The notes under the pieces were generated by a model that searched no databases, was not told where the DNA came from, and saw only the letters and a list, made by a program, of their open reading frames with translations. A stretch of DNA of 64,000 nucleotides from assembly GCA_946902875.1 (NCBI GenBank), contig OX336351.1, forward strand, positions 868,001 to 932,000, given 5' to 3'. Shown one piece after another: positions 62,977 to 64,000 of the stretch (positions are counted from its first letter, which is position 1; each line of letters opens with the position of its first letter). Made by a program: the position numbers and the translations under genes. The DNA comes from Nematopogon swammerdamellus (Eukaryota; Arthropoda; Insecta; Lepidoptera; Adelidae).

Positions 62977-64000
62977 CTCCGTGCTTTATACTCGCCTGCA
63001 TATTGACCGTCCTTCAGGCACTTTCGTTCTACGCTTTTTAATCGTAGCATCGCATCTTTGAAGTTATCCGGCAGATGTGGCTCGTCGCATCTCCAAGTTA
63101 GCCCAGCCTCCCATCTATAGTCAGGTCCTCGCCTCGATGTCCGTTCCAAAATAGCCAAGGCTTGTGCATTGTCCTTATTTTCCCTCTTCACATTAGATAT
63201 TCCGATCGAATCGATCGCGAATTCCCGTTTAACAATCTCGGCAACATTTACATCTTGTTCGTAGCAAGTTCGCACGCTTAACATTCTTTTATTTATTCTC
63301 TCATCAACATTTATTCCGTGCACACACCATCCCAATGCAGTGCGCGATGCAGCAGGTGTGTTTATTGCGCCTCTTATAATCTCCTCGGGTAACAATACAG
63401 AGCCATTGTCCTGCCCAATAAGTACCTTCGCACGTGCCTTATTGTAACAAGGTAAAAGGTTTATGATTGGCGCTAAGTGCGGGTGCGCCAGCAATTCATC
63501 TCGGCTTATTGTTTGTTCGCCGACGTCAAAATTTTTCATTGTCGTTGCTTCTAATACTATTGTTCTCTCTGCCCCAGTTACGGGTACTTTTACTCTTTGT
63601 GACTCGCGGCTTACACAGGCGTCGCTGACAGTTTTAAAACGTAGCATTACGCGATGGCCCTTTAATCCTGCTCTCCTTGCAAATTTTTCATCAATTACCG
63701 TTATCGTAGAGCCATCATCTAATAGTGCGAAGGTATCAATATTAGCCCGCGGCCTGCGAATCGTTACCGGAATCGTTTTTAGTCATGCTGTTTGCTCTGT
63801 CTCCGTCGAATGGCGGTCTGGTCCGCCGTCAACACTGCCGTCCCGCAAGTTCCTTCTGTCCCTCTCTGCGCGGTTGCTGTCTCGCTCACTCTCTGAAGCA
63901 TTATTCTCGCGACGGCGTGGGTCTTGCCTATCATTTCGCTGGTAATTGCGTGCAACCCAGGCCCCGCGACCGTTGTTATATCCGAAGTCTCTATGTAGCA
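62967..64000 (-). pseudogene. BEL/Pao Gag linker and aspartic protease, broken and truncated
   Basis: Upstream part of the same polyprotein, running off the window edge. From 64000 to 63786 the frame is Arg/Asn-rich (NNGRGAWVARNYQRND), a Gag-to-protease linker. An in-frame TGA at 63783-63785 interrupts it. Then comes TFALLDDGSTITVIDEKFA with the aspartic protease motif DDGST at 63705-63719, followed by LLPCYNKARAKVLIGQDN and TALGWCVHGIN, both typical of BEL/Pao. The region ends near KDAMLRLKSVERKCLKDG, normally followed by several hundred residues of reverse transcriptase and RNase H. Here it stops within a few codons and overlaps the integrase start in another frame. Confidence 0.88.

Noticed and set aside
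63463..63945. 160-residue plus frame
   Set aside because: Shadow of the minus-strand BEL/Pao protease region, which has the DDGST motif.

Overview
This window looks like lepidopteran (moth or butterfly) nuclear DNA. It is AT-rich and has no recognisable host gene, rRNA gene or tRNA gene. It is packed with families I associate with Lepidoptera: short elements opening with TAGCT-x-TGCCCGCGGCT, pairs of AAAACCGGCC, LINE tails ending in TCTATTC or CTATCTAT repeats, RTE-type LINE 3' ends and a BEL/Pao retrotransposon. The species call is inference from repeat content. The density of nested, broken elements and the absence of exons fit a large intergenic, intronic, heterochromatic or sex-chromosome segment.

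Layout. 1-6.3 kb: AT-rich DNA with few readable elements. 6.3-13 kb: two foldback MITEs, a tRNA-derived SINE, a duplicated block, and a 1.74-kb DNA transposon (10887-12625) with terminal inverted repeats, a perfect 8-bp target duplication and about 14 copies of the motif CGAGGAC. 13-20 kb: a 5S-containing SINE, an inverted-array foldback element carrying a LINE fragment, an RTE LINE remnant and 39-bp tandem repeats. 20-33 kb: a mosaic of LINE 3' ends, SINEs and MITEs. 33.8-41 kb: two more inverted-array elements, a 1-kb nested inverted repeat, a 130-bp tandem array and a 330-bp polypurine tract. 41-48 kb: SINEs, MITEs and a GC-rich retrosequence between near-identical 70-bp direct repeats. 48.6-50.7 kb: a CpG-dense 84/87-bp minisatellite. 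50.8-53.8 kb: the most intact gene, a CR1-like LINE ORF2 (endonuclease plus reverse transcriptase) with one late frameshift. 54-59 kb: more fragments. 59-64 kb: minus-strand LTR retrotransposon material, ending in a BEL/Pao element whose protease is fused to its integrase by loss of reverse transcriptase and RNase H.

The most striking elements are the SINEs. The commonest family has a tRNA-like A box and a tRNA-like T-arm/B box, with about 50 bp closely matching the 3' half of 5S rRNA between them. Its central core is also found in SINE-like units with two other heads, which points to modular exchange. Nothing here forms a host pathway. The genes are retroelement genes or their debris, and the short elements are presumably moved by enzymes encoded elsewhere.
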